A stretch of 64,000 nt of DNA from Lytechinus variegatus (lineage: Eukaryota; Echinodermata; Echinoidea; Temnopleuroida; Toxopneustidae): contig NC_054758.1 in NCBI RefSeq assembly GCF_018143015.1, forward strand, positions 5,629,001 to 5,693,000, given 5' to 3'. The stretch's first letter is position 1; each line of letters starts with the position of its first letter. The position numbers were made by a program, and so were the translations under genes. Shown here in pieces: positions 1 to 14,000 of the stretch. Below the pieces are notes generated by a model. The model was not told where the DNA came from and made no database searches. It saw only the letters and a program-made list of their open reading frames with translations.

Positions 1-631
1 GTTTGACTAGAATCAGGTTTTCTGGGGAAGTATAAACAGAACCACGATAGTAAACATGTTTAAATGACGTCATTTGGTACATGTCAGGTGAGATGAAAAT
101 CTGTTGGCAAATACAGTCGCATTGCTCCATGGTTGCATGTTACCTCCACGGAATTACCTCTCATCTCCCTTGTTTTGCATGTGTAGTAGTACTATTACTA
201 GTATTACTCTTCCAATTTGTCATCACGATGAACGTTGAGGGATTTACAAAAAACCTGGAAAATGAGTTATAATAAGGAGACATCGCCAGATGCCCCATTA
301 GCCTAAACAAATATGCTACTGGGGCATGTTTTATTATTTTATTATGTATATTCTAATATTTATTTTTTTCACTGCTATCCTCACCATGGTAGAAATTACA
401 TGGCTATGTAAAATAGCTCCATGCAGTGACTAAAATATCGGCTTTTTTCCAATTGTATATTATTTGTACATATAGATCAGGGGAAAAGCCCCTTCGCTCT
501 ACAGAATGAGTTTTAGGGTTCAATTCCCAATGTTGCAGCATTGTTATCCTTTCATTCATTAATGTACTTTATTAAAATCTCGTGCAGGTTCTTAACTTTT
601 GCTTTTGTCTTTTTTTGTGTGTTTGTTACAG
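1..631 (+). other. Intron of NADSYN1 (partial)
   Basis: This is the intron upstream of the first NADSYN1 exon in the window, ending in a pyrimidine-rich tract and the acceptor AG at 630-631. I looked for the preceding coding exon, which in the family carries the glutaminase glutamate and the residues before PVMH, and did not find it. The gene therefore begins to the left of the window. Positions 475-540 hold a weak tRNA-like stretch with a degenerate B box, too poor to call. Confidence 0.7.
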
Positions 632-3600
632 GCCAGTAATGCACAAGAATGTCCGCTACAATTGCCGAGTTATCTTCCTTAACAAGTAAGACTTCATTCC
701 TGATTTCCTGCCCCTTTCTTGGTAGACTATATACCTATAAACCCAAATTGGATTTTCCCATTTTTCCCACCACAAACATGATGGTCAGCAATAGATGTTG
801 ACAAATCTTTTGTGATATACAGGTCAGCTCAATCCTGTGCACATGCTAAACAAAGGAAAATGATAGAATTATTAAAATACTTCCCTCTTTTGCAAAAAAT
901 GGAGCCATGAAAAATATGGAGCCATGAAAAATAACAGACTTATGAAATGTTGTTCTCTATGCTGTAAAGTGATACCATTATATTAAAATGGTTACTTCAG
1001 AATTCATTGTCTTCATTATCTTGACTGAAACGCTCTCATTTCATTGGTATCCTATAAAGGGGAAAATCTCCCTGGAGTCGAATAGGTTGTTATTAAAGCA
1101 GGAAGGTATTATTAGATGTACTTATGTGTGATGTGCAAGGCTGATGTTAGCCTTGAGGAGTACTACAATATTATAAATGTTTTTCCAAAATTATTCGAAT
1201 AGTTTTTCTTTGTTGTTGAATATTTGTAGCTTCATCAATTAACTCTTTGCCCGCCACGGACGACTTGCGGCACATACAGCGGACTGCCAACGACGACTCA
1301 AGTCACAGTTCGCACACAATGCATACTGCACCCCAAAATTAATGTGGCGCAGGGGGGATAGTGTACGTGGCAGGCAAAGAGCTGCATCAAGAGCTTCTTT
1401 ACACTTGTCTTGTTTTTAGGAAAATAATCTTGATCAAGCCAAAGACTGACATGGCTAACAATGGCAACTACAGAGAGCTTAGATGGTTTACTGGATGGGC
1501 TAAACTCAGGACCGTTGAACAGCATTTTCTCCCACGTATGATCTCAGATATCACCAATCAGGTAATGAAAGTTATTTGTATCACAGAATGAGTATTGAAA
1601 ACCCCACAGTCTTATTGGTCGGTGGCTGCAAATATAATTTTACTGGGCAGACAGTAATTTTGAACATGCCTAAGACTGACATAGTTAAAGAGAAATAAAT
1701 TGCAGTAAAAACTGATTTCATGAGAAAGTCTGTAAAACCAGGCTTAATTGTCAGTATATCGTCGATGATCTAGAACTGGTACGGTTACATAAACTGAACT
1801 TTGTGAAATCTTGAAATCTATACGCTGAAAAATGTTCACTCTGAAGATCACCAACACAGATAAGCGCACGTGGGACAGTGTATTATTATTGCTGGAATAA
1901 AGACCCAACGGAAGTGACCGAATCCGCGCTTATTTTACTTATTTCTCAGCAATTAAACAATTTCTTCCAGAATCCTTTGGCACATATTTTTTATTCATAG
2001 AAACAGACACTTGGGTGGTCATTATATTAGATTCTGTAAAAAGTCATTTTGAGATCATTACCAGAACTGGAAATTATCTTTAACAATGGGGACTATAGAG
2101 ACTTAAGATAGTTTACTGGACCCCGTTGTACAAAGAGTTACGATTGATCCAATCAATCGTAACTATGGACCACCAGCAAAGTCAACAAATGAAATGCATG
2201 TTTGTTAAAAAAAATTCTAGATATGAATCCATATCCATAAATTCATTGATTTCTTGACAATATGGGGTGTTCTCCTTTGATTACAAAGGACATTTTGCAA
2301 ATTTCCTGTAGAAAAAATTATGACACTGATGGATTTCCATAGAGTTACGATTGATCGGATCTATGGTAACTCTTTGTACAACGGGGCCCTCGTTGGTTAA
2401 ATCTCAGGACTGTAGAACAATACTTCCTCCTGTAGACGTGTGGTGTGAAAAATCCCCAATCAGGTATTGTTTCCAATGTGGAATATAAAGCAAATAATCA
2501 TTTCTCAAGTTCTTCTTTTCCCTTTATGATTTTTTGTATGCATTATAGACAACAGTCCCAATTGGTGATGCTGTGATAGCCACAAGAGATACATGTATTG
2601 GGACTGAAGTTTGCGAAGGACTCTGGACTGCAAACAGGTAAATAAAGAAATTCAAATCATCTACTTTCAGTGAGATTAGTGATTTGTGATTAGGGGTTGG
2701 AATTCAGGAGGATGCCATCTTTCGTGGGGAGTGAATTATTTGCTGACCCCCAGACTTTGTGAAGAGCATTGGAAATGTCTGTAAGAGAGACATCTTTGAG
2801 GGAAAGCAAACTCGGGGACACGACATTTGCTCTGGGCTCTGCTTTGTGTAGTATATAGGGTTAGCGTTTCAATAGGGTTTCATGTTAGGTTTATGATGGG
2901 GTAAGTCCAGGGGAGCATTTCATCAATATTTTTATCCGACAAGTTGTCAGATCTGACATCTTTCCATGATTTTGATTGGCTTAGAGGTTCCTATGGTAAC
3001 TGTCGGATAAAATGGGACTTGTCGGATAAACTGAAATCTTATCTTTTCTAACAGTATTAGTTATTGGCACTTTGACACTCATCCAAACTTTCTCATTCTT
3101 TCTTTTCTTGTGCGCCTCGGAATAGAATATTTCTAGATAGATGGCGCTATATAAATGCCTATTATTATTATTATTATTATAAAACGTCTGACAAGGTCCT
3201 TTCATGAAACTCCCCCTGGGTTGAAGTTGTTATTTCGATTAATATGTGGAATTTAGAGCTGAGTTATTGTTGCCGGAGCAATTGTCATGGAACTTTGGAA
3301 ACTTGGTGTACTTTCGAGAAATTCCTCGGCCAAGAATGCTTATCCTTTCCATAGGCTTTATTACATGAAGCAGCTACAAAAACACCTATAAAACAGCAAA
3401 TTTTGTCCCTTTTGCACAGATTTTGTTACACCCTTTCTCCCATAATGTTCTTTCTAAATATCATGAAAAAATGTTACAGCTCCCAACGATTATTTCCATC
3501 TTTACCATAACTTTTGTTTATCTTTAGTTTAAGCACTAAACTTTTTCTTGAATCTTACCTAGCCCCCATATAGCGATGAGTCTTGACGGTGTAGAGATAG

Positions 3601-4534
3601 TCACTAACGGCAGTGGAAGTCTTCATCACCTTAGGAAAGGCCACCGTCTTGTGGATCTTATAAAGAATGCTACACTCAAGGTTAGATGAATATTGAAGCC
3701 TCAGGAATGCTATATTTTGTGTGTGAAGAAGAACTTCTTCATTCATAATTATTGCCAGCCTAGTGCATTGGAAAATGCAGTGAAAATGTGATTTGATTTT
3801 TCCATATGCAAATTATCATTTCAATAAATTTATATTTTCATTCATTTTGTTTAGGCTATATTGATATTTTCTTCAAACCCAAAACATTGCAACTGTAGTG
3901 TTTGAATGAGGTTTCTAATCACTTTGAAAGAGATTCAGCGTGACTAATGCAAGGTGATCAGTTCACTGTTTTCAACAAATCTGTCAGGATTAATGTGTTG
4001 GAGTGACCTCACTGTAAGTGGAAGCTCATTAACCTATAGGGCTGAATAATGAGCTGACATGAATCAAAAGTTTAAGATTGGAAATCGAAATGGTTATCCG
4101 TGACAAGTGGTAACGAAATTCAATTCTCATGCAATTTTGCTTTATCTTATAAAGTATTCATTGGGAATACATGTCATTTATGCAAATGAGTATCATGATA
4201 ACTAAAATCATCACCATCATCATCATACTATACATGTAGTCCTTGACTCCTTGATGTCATCATTGTTGTCGTTATCATCATCATCATCGTCACCGCCTTC
4301 ATCCCCACCATCATCATTATCATCATCATTATCACCATCATCATTATCATCATCATCATCACCACCATCATCATCACCACCATCATCATTATCATCATCA
4401 CCACCATCATCATTATCACCATCATCATCACCACCATCATCATCACCATCATCATCATCACCATCATCATCACCATCATCATCATCACCATCATCACCAT
4501 CATCATCACCACCATCATCACCATCATCATCACC

Positions 4535-4565
<31 letters not shown>

Positions 4566-7540
4566 CCATACTATGCATGTAGTCCTTGACTCCTTGCTGT
4601 CATCATTGTTGTCATTGTCATCATCATCACCACCATCATCTTCACCACCACCAATAATACTGGTAATCATCATTATTATTATCACTAACAAATTTTATAT
4701 TTCCTTCTTGATTCATGATAGTGTGGAGGGATCTACATGTATTCCAATCTACGTGGCTGTGATGGAGAGAGGGTTTACTACTACGGCGGCTCTATGATTG
4801 CTGTGAACGGTGATGTCGTTGTTAGAGGAGAGGAGTTCGCACTTACTGAAGTTGTACGTTGACCATATTTTATGAATTTGCCCGAAACCTTGTTCAATGA
4901 TTATTTTATGAACACTTTTAAATGAATAAAAATGAAGCCATTTGAATGAACATGCATGATTTTTTTTCAATGACTGCATGTATCCTTGTCCAGTGCAAAA
5001 TGGTTGATTGTTATTAATATCAAAAATATATTTTAATTACAACTCTGATATTTCTTTTTTTTTACTGAGTTTATGAACTATTCAAGCCATTATAATTTTT
5101 ACAATATGAAGATTTATCATATGACCTGAAAAGAAACAGATTATTTGGAGGAAAAAAACAATCAGTTCATTTACTGGTAGATAAATAGTTTGTCAGAGCT
5201 ATTTCAAACAATATTCATCAAGTGTTATATTAACAATATTTTTGACACACAGGAAGTAACAACAGCGACCCTTGACCTCGAGGATGTGAGGTCATACAGG
5301 GCCCAGGCATCCAGCTCATCCATGGCTGTGAGTCTCTTTATTTTTTTTACATCATTGTGTGTACTACAGTTAAGTTCCAGCAGTGTTGGTAATGATCTTA
5401 AAATGTGTCAGTATCCAGTAAATGTTGAGATGTTCAAATAAAAATTATGTGTCATATGATTTTGTTATTAATTTGTAATTGCTGAGATATTGTTTTGAGA
5501 CACCATTCCATTTATCAATCTCTATATGAAAGCAGAGTAGTATTTCTATAGTGGAATTATTTGTCAATAAATTGACTTCTCTCGCAGAGAAACTGCGATG
5601 AATATTCATAACTAATTAAAACTATTACTATCAGTATAAAGTTTTGTTGTATTATTATAACATATATTATATATAACTGGACATGGCTCGGTGGTAGAGT
5701 GTCCGCCTCATGAACAGGAGGTCGTGGGTTCGATCATCGGCCGAGTCATACCAAAGACTTATAAAAATTGGACCTTCTGCCTTCTTGCTAGGCGCTCAGC
5801 ATTTAGATTGGAGAAGGGTAATAATAACATATAATGTTATGCAGGTCCCGCTGGTAGAGCAGTTTCCTAACTGAAGTGGCTACCCTGGGTAAATAAAACA
5901 TTATTATTATTATTACTATTACAGGCTACACGATCAGAGGCTTTCCCTCGCATTCAAGTTGACTTTTCACTTTCCAATGACCGAGACGCAGAAGCGACAC
6001 CACCGGTGCGCGACCAAATCAAGATGTATACTCCTGAAGAGGAAATAGCCTTGTCTCCAGCCTGCTGGTTGTGGGATTATCTTCGGAGAAGTAAACAAGT
6101 GAGTTTTTCGGAGGATGAAAACCTGACAGCTGATGATTTGAAGAGATTTATAAAACACGCACATCATTGGTCTTAATACACAAAGATTAGTGATCGATTG
6201 CATGCTTGATTTTTCATGATTGATTGTACATTGTAGTCAATGCAATCAATCGTAAGGAAATGTGTCAGTATTCAGTAAATGTTGATGTGTTTGAATAAAA
6301 AATATGTGTCATATGTAATTCACTACTGTAATTCACTCCTATACGCCATTACTGTTAAAGACATGAAAAAATTGCAGACCATTCAAAATAGATCAGCTAG
6401 ACTTATTTTTAAGGTAAATCGTAGGGAATATACTTCACCATTATTACAGCAGTTGCATTGGCTTCCAGTCTCTGAACGCATTGTTTTTAAGATTCTTGCT
6501 CTTGTTTTTAAAGCACATATGGGGGAAGCTCCTGGTTATCTATCAGACATAATCAGTAATTATATTTATATGGGCAATACTAGATTCCTTAGATCACATG
6601 CTGACCAATACCTCCTTAAACACAGATGAAGTTTTAGTTCATATGGTGATAAAGAATTTGCTAATTTTTTGCCCAAATTATGGAATAAACTGCCTGTAAC
6701 AGTAAGATCTGCTGACAAGTTAAAACTTTTAAATCTCTGCTTAAAACACACTTCTTTGCTCATTGATTATTTTTTTCTCCTTGTATGATTTTTTGTGTAA
6801 CTACAGGTTTAAATATTCATGTTTAGTTTTCTTTCGTAAGTTGTTTCTTTGTTAGGGTTTAGCTTAGGCCTAGTGTTTTTAGAGCCCTTATGAGTTATGT
6901 ACCTGCCAGATTGCCTTCTGGGCAAGTTCCTTAAACTGCAGGTGAACAGGGCATTAAGATCAGGCACCAGTCCCGTAGATATATTTTAAGTGTTTAATGT
7001 AATTATTATTATTATTAGTTATTTATTGTAAAGCGCTTTGATCATATTTTTGGTAAAGCGCTATATAAGTACCTGTTATGTATGTATGTAAGGAAATTGC
7101 TGAACAATCCTCGCCTGTTATATGGCCTTGGCCTTCTCTGGGTCCTTGCTTTGGTCTTGGACGTCTGAATTCATTGTCCCTAGGCATTTCCCCTTGGCCT
7201 TGACCGTGGAGAGTCTTGACTTGGTCTTGGCCTCTGATTACTGGCCCTGCCCACAAAACTTTAAATCATTGTTAACATGCTAAATTGAGAAGGATGGTTA
7301 ATTAAGTGCAACTGGATAAATGTTAAAATATTTTCTTTTTTATGAAAACAAAAGTAAACATGTGTATTGTTTTCTATTTCTTTTATCTTGACAGGGTGGT
7401 TTTTTCATTCCATTGAGTGGCGGTATTGATAGCTCATCAGTTGCTTGCATCGTTCACTCCATGTGTAGACTCGTTTGCCAAACTGTTTCCGATGGAGGTA
7501 ATGATGATGATGGTGATGGTGATGAAGATGATGGTGATGG

Positions 7541-7578
<38 letters not shown>

Positions 7579-7638
7579 GTGATGAAGATGATGGTGATGG
7601 TGATGATGAGGATGTGATGATGATGATAATGATGATGG

Positions 7639-7670
<32 letters not shown>

Positions 7671-7691
7671 GTGATGATGATTATGATGATG

Positions 7692-7723
<32 letters not shown>

Positions 7724-7788
7724 GGTGATGATGATGGTGATGATGATGATGATCATGATGATGGTGATCATGATGATGAGGATGATGG

Positions 7789-7834
<46 letters not shown>

Positions 7835-7859
7835 GATGATGGTGATGGTGATGATGATG

Positions 7860-7927
<68 letters not shown>

Positions 7928-7985
7928 GATGATGTGATGATGATGATGATGATGGTGATGATGGTGATCATGATGATGGTGATGG

Positions 7986-8032
<47 letters not shown>

Positions 8033-8038
8033 GTGATC

Positions 8039-8076
<38 letters not shown>

Positions 8077-11000
8077 AAAAACGACGAAGATGATGGTGGT
8101 GGTGATGATGAGGATGAGGATGGTGATGATGATGATGATGATGCTAATTATGATGATATTGGTAGTTTTGGTGGGAACTAATAAAAAGCTTGTTATCTTT
8201 TTTACACGCCTACAAAAATTTTCAAGAGAGGACTTTATTATTCATTCAACAGATGAGAAGGTGCTAGCGGATGTGAGGTCGTTGACCCATGACCCCGAGT
8301 ACACGCCCACTGACCCCAGGGAACTTTGTAGTCGTCTCCTGGTGACCTGTTACATGGGAACGGTCAACTCTTCGAAGGAAACAAGGGAGAGGGCTGAGGA
8401 CTTGGCACACCAGATAGGAAGGTGTGTATTTTCAAAAGAGTTGTTTCATATGCACGTGAAGTCATAATGTCATAGCGCCCTCCCTCAGAGGATATAGGAA
8501 TACATGTGAACAAATTTTCAGAGTTGCGCTAGCTGCAGATCACCAACGCATTCTAGAAAAATGACCAATCTTTGACCATGATATATATACATGCATTATG
8601 AGATTTTTTATTTTTATGTTTCATCTTTGCAGCCACCATAAGTCCATCACCATAGATGATGCAGTGAAGGCATCGGTTGGAATCTTTGAGAGTGCGACAG
8701 GTACCCAACCTAAATTCAAGGCACTAGGTGGATCCCAGAGAGAAAACCTTGCACTGCAAAATATTCAGGTAATCATCACATGTCATCATCAACATCATCA
8801 TCATTGACAACATCTTCGGCATCGTCATTTTCGCTGCCATCATTATCCTAATTCTCACCATTATCATAATCATCACTGTCATGTTCAACATCAGCATCAT
8901 CATATTCAACATAGCAATCATCCCCATCATCATCATCATCACCATTGTCATCATCATCCTCGTCATCATTATCTTAATTGCAACCATTATCATAAGAATC
9001 ATCATTGTCATATTCAACATCAGCATCATCATAATCAACATCACCATCATCTCCATCATCATCAACAAAATTAAGCATTGACATAAGGCCAAGAAGCAGT
9101 AACCCTCTCCTGCTAATCTGTGAATATAATCTTTATCACCTAATGCCTGTCCCTTTCCTTCATCAATATTTGAGCCATTCTTGTATATCTCTCGAAACAG
9201 TCAATTTGCTGTTTATCCTTATTGCCATTATTTATTTTTATTTCAATGACCACCTTTGTCGAAGGACCACGAGGCTATAAATATAAAGGGCACAAGTTTG
9301 GTTTCCCTTTGATCATGTTCCTCATTAAAACTGTATCAAAGGAACTTGTTCTTAATATATATATGGTCATTTTCAAACGTGAGTGACACGACAATCGGAG
9401 AGGTTTAAGGGCTCATATCTTCAAACTTAAAGGTTATGAATCAATCATGACTACTATATTATATACAATGTAGGACTGGCATGGGCCACTACGAGTTTGA
9501 TTTGAATTCAACAATTCGTTTAGAAGATATGATTAAAAAACGGTGCGTGAGTGACACGACAAATTTTGGACATGGGTTTCTGACCACTAACACATATGGT
9601 TGGATTCGTGCCCAAGTAGTTGTCATGGAGTACTGTGAGTACCAGTAAATGGACATAAATAGTGTACCTATCTAACACATATAGTCAAAATCAATCAAAC
9701 CTTCTCTATGGAAAATGGTACCCTCCTATATACCGTGAGTGACACGACATCCAAAACGTGAGTGACACGACAAGTGCAAAAATACAACATTTATCTCAAC
9801 ATTGAAAGTATTTTTTGCATGATGTAGAAGAGTAAAATACCATTAACCAAAAACAATCTTAATTACATAATAACTGCTTTCTTTTAAGTTCATAATATGT
9901 CATCCTGATGTTTTTTTGGTTTATGGTCATATTTGCCCATCAACTCACATTCCCTATACCATACCACATTGTCACACTAGGGCTTCTACCACTCTCCTCT
10001 TTAGAGGAGGTGGGGGCACTTGAAGGAGGTGTTATGAGGTCTTGGCATTGACATCAACTCGAACATTTTTGTGGCCTGATATCATTCAAAACTTTAACTC
10101 TTTCTCCCTATCTGTATATGAAAGTTTTATACAGGTTTATACAATTCAGCATCCACAACGGATGGAATAATTTTTCCTTGTAAGAAAGGTATTCTCAATA
10201 GTCACTCACATCATCTGGCATGGTCTGGTAGCCAATGATGTCATGTATGACTCCCTTTTCTTGAAATATTGGATTACAATATTATTCTCCTTTAATATTT
10301 TTATAGGCATTGTCCAAATAGGACATGGCAGTTTAAATGTCTTTTTTGGTACCAAACCACAATCACGTTGCTGCACACTTCTGATGGACTATCAGCAAAT
10401 CGCCTTGAGAAAATTGGAAATTCAACTCAACAAGCATAGGTTTTCTCCTGAACACTGCTTGTATGTGGACCCTCCCAAGTCAGTACATGTAGGCACTGTA
10501 CCAAAATTCAGAGCTATGCTTTTTGCTGGAATTTGTAAGCGCCTTTTCTAATTATTTGATCATATACCATACCCTGGGAATCCAGGGAAAGCCACAAGGT
10601 GAAAGACGCAGTCAGTACCTGATTCTTGCAGTCTGCTACTATTACATAACAACTACAAGTCATTAGCCTTTCCTTTTCTAAGCCCTTGGATGTCACACTA
10701 AAATCCAATTCAGCATCCCAACCAGGCTCCCTTTATACCTCAATAGCTTTTTCCCCTGGAGGTCCAGCTCTGTTCTTATAAAAAAAAATTGATCTACTGG
10801 TACATGGCAACCCATCCAAAGTTGCTGAAATCAAAATGCGGTCTCGGTTGGGACTTGTTGGGACCTACATGAACATGCATCATTTTGTTGTAATGAATAT
10901 GTGTAAATGCAAATCTGCTCTGAACACACATCGGCCCACTTGCGGTAGTTTGCTGTTCAGACCCTACATGTAGTTAATCACTAGCGGTATGAATGGTGGC

Positions 11001-14000
11001 CGAACAAATAATGATTTTGAACTTGGCATGTAGCTGCTTCAAGCAATATCCAAAATGTTTGTTTTCTTGCAAATTTGTTTATTTCATGTCCTGGAATACA
11101 AGCTTTATGGCAAATGAAAAGGTTGATTTAATCAATCAGAAGGAAAAGAAAAGTATTTTCTTTTCTGAATTTGAAAAAATGTTTGGTGTTCATGGTGATC
11201 TCTTATATCTCATGTACACTACTTTACCACTAAAATTTCTGCAAATTTCAAAAAAGGATCCGTGACTTTTCTAGCTGAGTATTATAACAAAGAAATAACA
11301 TTACTCAAAAGAAAGGTGAACTTTCTGCTTATTTCTGTAAATGGAGACAGAGAATGTTTGAGTAATACCTAGGTATATTGAACCATTACCATCACCAACC
11401 CTTAATGCATTGTAAATATGTCCATTGCTTAAGTATAGTGGTTTTTCTCTTGATACATTCTAAATTTTGTGTTGATTATGTTGTTATATTCTTAATCACA
11501 GTTCATTCACCAAAATATGAATTAGGATCTGAGTCTTCACGCCAATGGAAAATTGTCAGGATTTTTTAAACCAAGGCAACCACGGAGAGGAGAGAAAATA
11601 GATGAACTCAATGTCAAATTCAATATTTCCATAAAAAGGAGTAAAATTAGGAAAATGGAGGAAATTATTAGCCTAAAATAGGCCTAAATGATGTCAGGAA
11701 CAACATTTTGACTGTATCCCTGGTAAAACGCTTCAAAAATTACTTGATGTCCTTTTTTATACACAATATAATACCGTGAGTGACACGACATTTCGTGAGT
11801 GACACGACATTGTGAGTGACACGACACAACTTTGACAGTTAATTTTAGCTTTACCTTAACACATTGGACCAAGTTACTTTATATACAATAAGGTACAGAT
11901 AAACTGTATTTGCTCCAGTACTGGGACAAATTAATTTTCAGAATACACAGCTCTAGAAAACTTTTTGCATTTAAAATGTGAGTGACACGACAACCAGTTT
12001 TGAAAACTTCGAAACCCAATTTTTTTCAGAAAAACACTTCACAGAAATTTTTTTGCTTTTTATGAGTTAGATACAATACACAGCTTGTATCTTGCCAACA
12101 AATGTGCTTCTAATACAAATTTTATATTGTGATAGGCAATATGTGAATTTTAATGCAAAAATCAACATTTTGTAACATTTAATTTCCCTTGCATTAAATT
12201 CACTGTATCTCAAGACATAATTAATAATTTTATGTAAATGAAATGGAAAAATATACTTTAAGATGTCTAGTTTAAAAAAACATTGAAGCCTAATGATTTC
12301 TAGCAAGTTTTAATTTTCACCCCCATGTCCACTTTTGTTTGAAAATGACCATATATATTGTAAGTATTGTTCTTAAAAAAAATATATATATATATATATA
12401 TATATTTGGGTTATTATGATACTTCATAGGTACATGTACCTCATTATAGTTATTTTCTAATATTTATTTTCTCAGGCAAGAACTCGGATGGTCCTTTCGT
12501 ACCTGTTTGCTCAGCTCTCTCTCTGGAGTTTAGATAGACCAGGTGGTTTGCTGGTTCTAGGAACAGCTAATGTTGATGAGAGGTAAGAACAAATATCAGT
12601 TTACAAGTTCAAGTGTTAGGACTAAGAACTAGATGCTAAGTAGGTCCCATGCCATTCACTGTGAAGGTCTCATTGGTGATCTTTGTTAGACCAGGTAGTT
12701 TGTTGGTTCTAGAAACAGCTAATTTAGATGAGAGGTAAGAACCAATTCACTTTACAGGTCCAAATGATAGGACTAAGAACTTGATGCTAAGAAGGTCCTG
12801 TTCCAACTCTACTAAAGATCTTGTTGTGGATCTTTAATAGACCAGTTGGCTTACTGGTCAAGGGAACAGCTTGGGGTAAATGGACATATCAATTTACAAG
12901 GTCTGATGATAAGAACTAATTAAATGGGCTCTATGAGCCCCCTTAACCTTGCCACACTCATCTGTACACCCTTGTCATGAAGACAGTGAGATGTGGCCAT
13001 CAAGATAACTATAAGGTAACTAGGTCCTAAGCAGGTCCTGTTTAATTCACTTTGTTGATCTTGAATAGACCAGTTGGCTTACTGGTCCTGGGAATAGCTT
13101 GGGGTATGGACATATCACTTTACAAGTTCTAATGATAAGAACTAGATGCTGAGTCGGTCCTAATTCTTTTTTTAAGATCTCATTGTGGACCTGTCTATGA
13201 ATATTAGATTTTTTGGTCATTGTATGTTAATTTGACTGTCTTTTCTTTCTATTTCTTTAGTTTGAGAGGGTACTATACCAAGTATGACTGTTCCAGTGCT
13301 GATCTCAATCCGATAGGTGGTATTAGCAAGACTGATCTCAGGAGCTTCATCATCTATGCAATGAAGACATTCAACCTGCCTGCACTGCAAGGGTAAGTAT
13401 ATATGGTAATATGATTAACACTATTTGAATTGTTATTCATATATTATTGATCTAAACTTATTTTAAGATTGTGGCAAATGCTAGAAAAGAATTAGGGAGA
13501 GAAAATCTGTATGGTTTGCTTTTTTTTGAAGTGAAGAACTCTTGCTCCTGCTGGTGGTCCCTCTGCATGGTTCATTAATTATCGTCTTTGAAGAAAAGAC
13601 ATTGCGATTTTGAATTCTGATACTAGTATTACAGCTATTAGTAATACTAATTTTGAAAATTAAAAAGCCAATACCGATAAATTGCTAGATGGCATGGTTT
13701 TTTAAAATGTTTAACTTCATTTCATGATAATATGGAGAAATAGGATTACTTCACGTCACTTTTATATCAAAAGCAATCAAATTGATAGTCCTGGTTCCCG
13801 TAACACAAAGGTTTTCGATTGATCGCTAATTTCAAAGAATAGTTCTGATTGGTTCATAGTCAGTCTACTTAGCAAAATGCGCATGCAACGAGGATCTTGA
13901 TTGGTCATTTCATTTAGCGATTAATCGCTAACCTTTGTGTTACGGCGTCCTGATTACCTTTTTTTAAAATTGTATTAGATAAATCTCATACGGACAGGAA

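Noticed and set aside
81-272. 63-codon open frame at the window start
   Set aside because: No similarity to NADSYN1 or any family I know, and it lies in an intron.
5685-5760. Possible functional tRNA genes (also 17712, 30671, 44690)
   Set aside because: A and B boxes are present, but no cloverleaf with paired acceptor stem and anticodon arm can be drawn. Shared bodies and tails show they are SINEs.
7413-8467. Long Met-, Ile-, Ser- or Asp-rich open frames over the trinucleotide tracts (also 4228-4589, 8724-9092, 16011-16295)
   Set aside because: They are translations of (GAT/ATC)n in all frames. The real coding parts are the flanking exons with good splice sites.
10243-10551. 102-codon frame inside the 3-kb element taken as a transposase
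   Set aside because: No catalytic motif or known domain, and neighbouring frames are closed. Left as unrecognised.
9379-11992. Regular 15-mers considered as a CRISPR-like array
   Set aside because: Spacing is irregular, the copies are split into two groups 2 kb apart, and the setting is an animal intron with terminal inverted repeats.
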